From: CAZSPL01 sp964608735
GTDB taxonomy: Bacteria > JAJVIF01 > JAPKYR01 > CAZSPL01
Length of the DNA: 6,324 nucleotides
NCBI GenBank assembly: GCA_964608735.1
Contig: CAZSPL010000215.1
Span: forward strand, 1 to 6,324
Direction: 5' to 3'
Shown: piece by piece, positions 5,763-6,324 of the stretch
How the letters are laid out: the number at the start of each line of letters is the position of its first letter
Position numbering within the stretch: position 1 is the stretch's first letter
Notes under the pieces: generated by a model
Databases searched by the model: none
Seen by the model: the letters and a program-made list of their open reading frames with translations, nothing else
What the model was told of the DNA's origin: nothing
Made by a program: the position numbers and the translations under genes

Positions 5763-5903
5763 TTATTTCCCGTCGTCGGGGGCCGGGGCAGCCGGCGGGT
5801 TCTTCAGATCAACCTTGTCCTCTTTTTTCGGTCCACAGCCCACGGCGAACAACGTCCCCGCAAGGAACATCAGAAGTACAATTCCATAGACAATTCTTTT
5901 CAT
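5763..5903 (-). CDS. 46-residue lipoprotein
   Basis: This very short gene has an excellent ribosome site, GGGAGGAG at 5918-5911, 7 nt before ATG 5903. The product has a textbook lipoprotein signal: MKR, a hydrophobic stretch (4-21) and the box AVGC with Cys23. Only 23 residues would remain after processing, charged at first (GPKKEDKVDLK) and then rich in Pro and Ala (NPPAAPAPDD). It is too small for a folded domain and may be a spacer or entericidin-like peptide; I do not recognise a family. It lies between two other lipoprotein genes on the same strand, 64 nt after the upstream one and 17 nt before the next. Confidence 0.8.
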   Translation of the reverse strand: MKRIVYGIVLLMFLAGTLFAVGCGPKKEDKVDLKNPPAAPAPDDGK

Positions 5904-5923
5904 TTTTGTTCTCCTCCCGCGAA

Positions 5924-5956
5924 TTTTTTAGCTGACCCAGGCCAGCGTGAAAAAAA
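5924..5956. repeat. Inverted repeat with T and A flanks between two lipoprotein genes
   Basis: GCTG (5931-5934) pairs with CAGC (5943-5946) around an imperfect CCCAGG core. T6 (5924-5929) and A7 (5950-5956) on the outside can also pair. The order is T-tract, stem, A-tract on both strands, so it is not a Rho-independent terminator. It may be an mRNA hairpin between the 73- and 46-residue genes. Confidence 0.35.
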
Positions 5957-5967
5957 GTACTGACGAA

Positions 5968-6189
5968 TTAGTCTCCGCCGCCTTCTTCAGGCATCTCGGG
6001 GGCCGGTGCCGGCATGGGTTCCGCCGGCGTGCCTTCAGGCGTCTCCCCCGGCTGCACCGGCTGCTTTTCAATGGTTCCCGGGGGTTCCTTTGGATTTGCC
6101 CCCTTATAGTCGCCCCCTCCACAAGCAAGCGTAGTCACCATCAGCCCAATCAAGGCTGTGACAATCAAGAGCGCAATTAACCTTTTCAT
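5968..6189 (-). CDS. Pro/Glu-rich lipoprotein of 73 residues
   Basis: ATG 6189 is chosen because GGAGG (6203-6199) stands 9 nt upstream; the in-frame TTG at 6207 lies before that site and is rejected. The signal peptide is MKR, a hydrophobic run (4-18) and TLAC with Cys23, followed by GGG, a common outer-membrane-permissive start. The mature part (24-73) is low in complexity and almost entirely Pro, Glu, Gly, Ala and Thr, ending EEGGGD, so it is probably disordered. No domain is recognisable. It is the first gene of the three-lipoprotein group and has its own promoter. It could be a periplasm-spanning tether or a surface peptide. The lipoprotein call is firm; the function is unknown. Confidence 0.82.
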   Translation of the reverse strand: MKRLIALLIVTALIGLMVTTLACGGGDYKGANPKEPPGTIEKQPVQPGETPEGTPAEPMPAPAPEMPEEGGGD

Positions 6190-6222
6190 AGAACGCTTCC
6201 TCCGCAAGTCTGAGTTTTCGCA

Positions 6223-6252
6223 ATATTAAGTTAGACCATGGCCGCTTGTCAA
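6223..6252 (-). promoter_or_regulatory. Sigma-70 promoter for the lipoprotein group
   Basis: A perfect -35 TTGACA (6252-6247) and a -10 TAATAT (6228-6223, four of six consensus bases) are separated by 18 bp on the minus strand. Transcription would begin near 6216, leaving a leader of about 27 nt that contains the GGAGG site of the 73-residue lipoprotein. Confidence 0.6.
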
Positions 6253-6324
6253 GTGAGAGTTAGCTCATCGTTCCTCGCAGGCGCGCCGACTTAACGCAAT
6301 CGGCAGGATGCGGGAATCCCATAT

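Noticed and set aside
6253..6324. Possible C-terminal end of another minus-strand gene entering from the right edge
   Set aside because: Short open stretches exist in more than one frame, but none has a recognisable motif and the stretch is too short to choose between them.

Overview
The window looks like ordinary chromosomal DNA of a diderm (Gram-negative) bacterium of moderately high GC that I cannot place in a phylum. Evidence for a diderm is a group of small lipoproteins, an RseB/LolA-like periplasmic protein behind a membrane anti-sigma factor, and an MEP-pathway gene. I see no phage, insertion sequence, CRISPR array, tRNA or rRNA.

Layout. (a) 983 to 1, minus: a polytopic membrane protein cut by the window edge. 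It has about eight TM helices, resembles an ABC-2-type permease, and seems to enter a gluzincin (MA-type) peptidase domain just before the edge. (b) 1087-2172, plus: ispG, divergent from (a). A 103-base gap separates them and holds a TATAAT promoter for (a). (c) 2311-2877, plus: a lipoprotein of 188 residues with its own strong sigma-70 promoter and a degenerate parvulin-like C-terminal half. (d) A bidirectional hairpin terminator at 2918-2940 lies between convergent genes. (e) 5203 to 2953, minus: a tightly overlapping operon of ECF sigma factor, zinc-finger (HC2) transmembrane anti-sigma factor, and RseB-like protein. (f) 6189 to 5326, minus: three small lipoproteins of 73, 46 and 139 residues, expressed from a promoter at 6223-6252. 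A hairpin terminator separates them from the sigma operon. (g) 6190-6324: the promoter region of (f); nothing else is supportable there apart from a short GCCGA/TCGGC inverted repeat at 6285-6304.

How the genes work together. Block (e) has the architecture of an envelope-stress module. In it a membrane anti-sigma binds the ECF sigma, and a periplasmic RseB-like protein probably senses mislocalised envelope components and controls proteolysis of the anti-sigma. Just upstream of, and overlapping, the sigma start are two copies of GGAAC-N16-CGAC, a plausible ECF-type autoregulatory promoter. The lipoproteins directly upstream could be cargo or targets of this response, but that is inference. ispG is a housekeeping isoprenoid gene with no obvious functional link to the rest.
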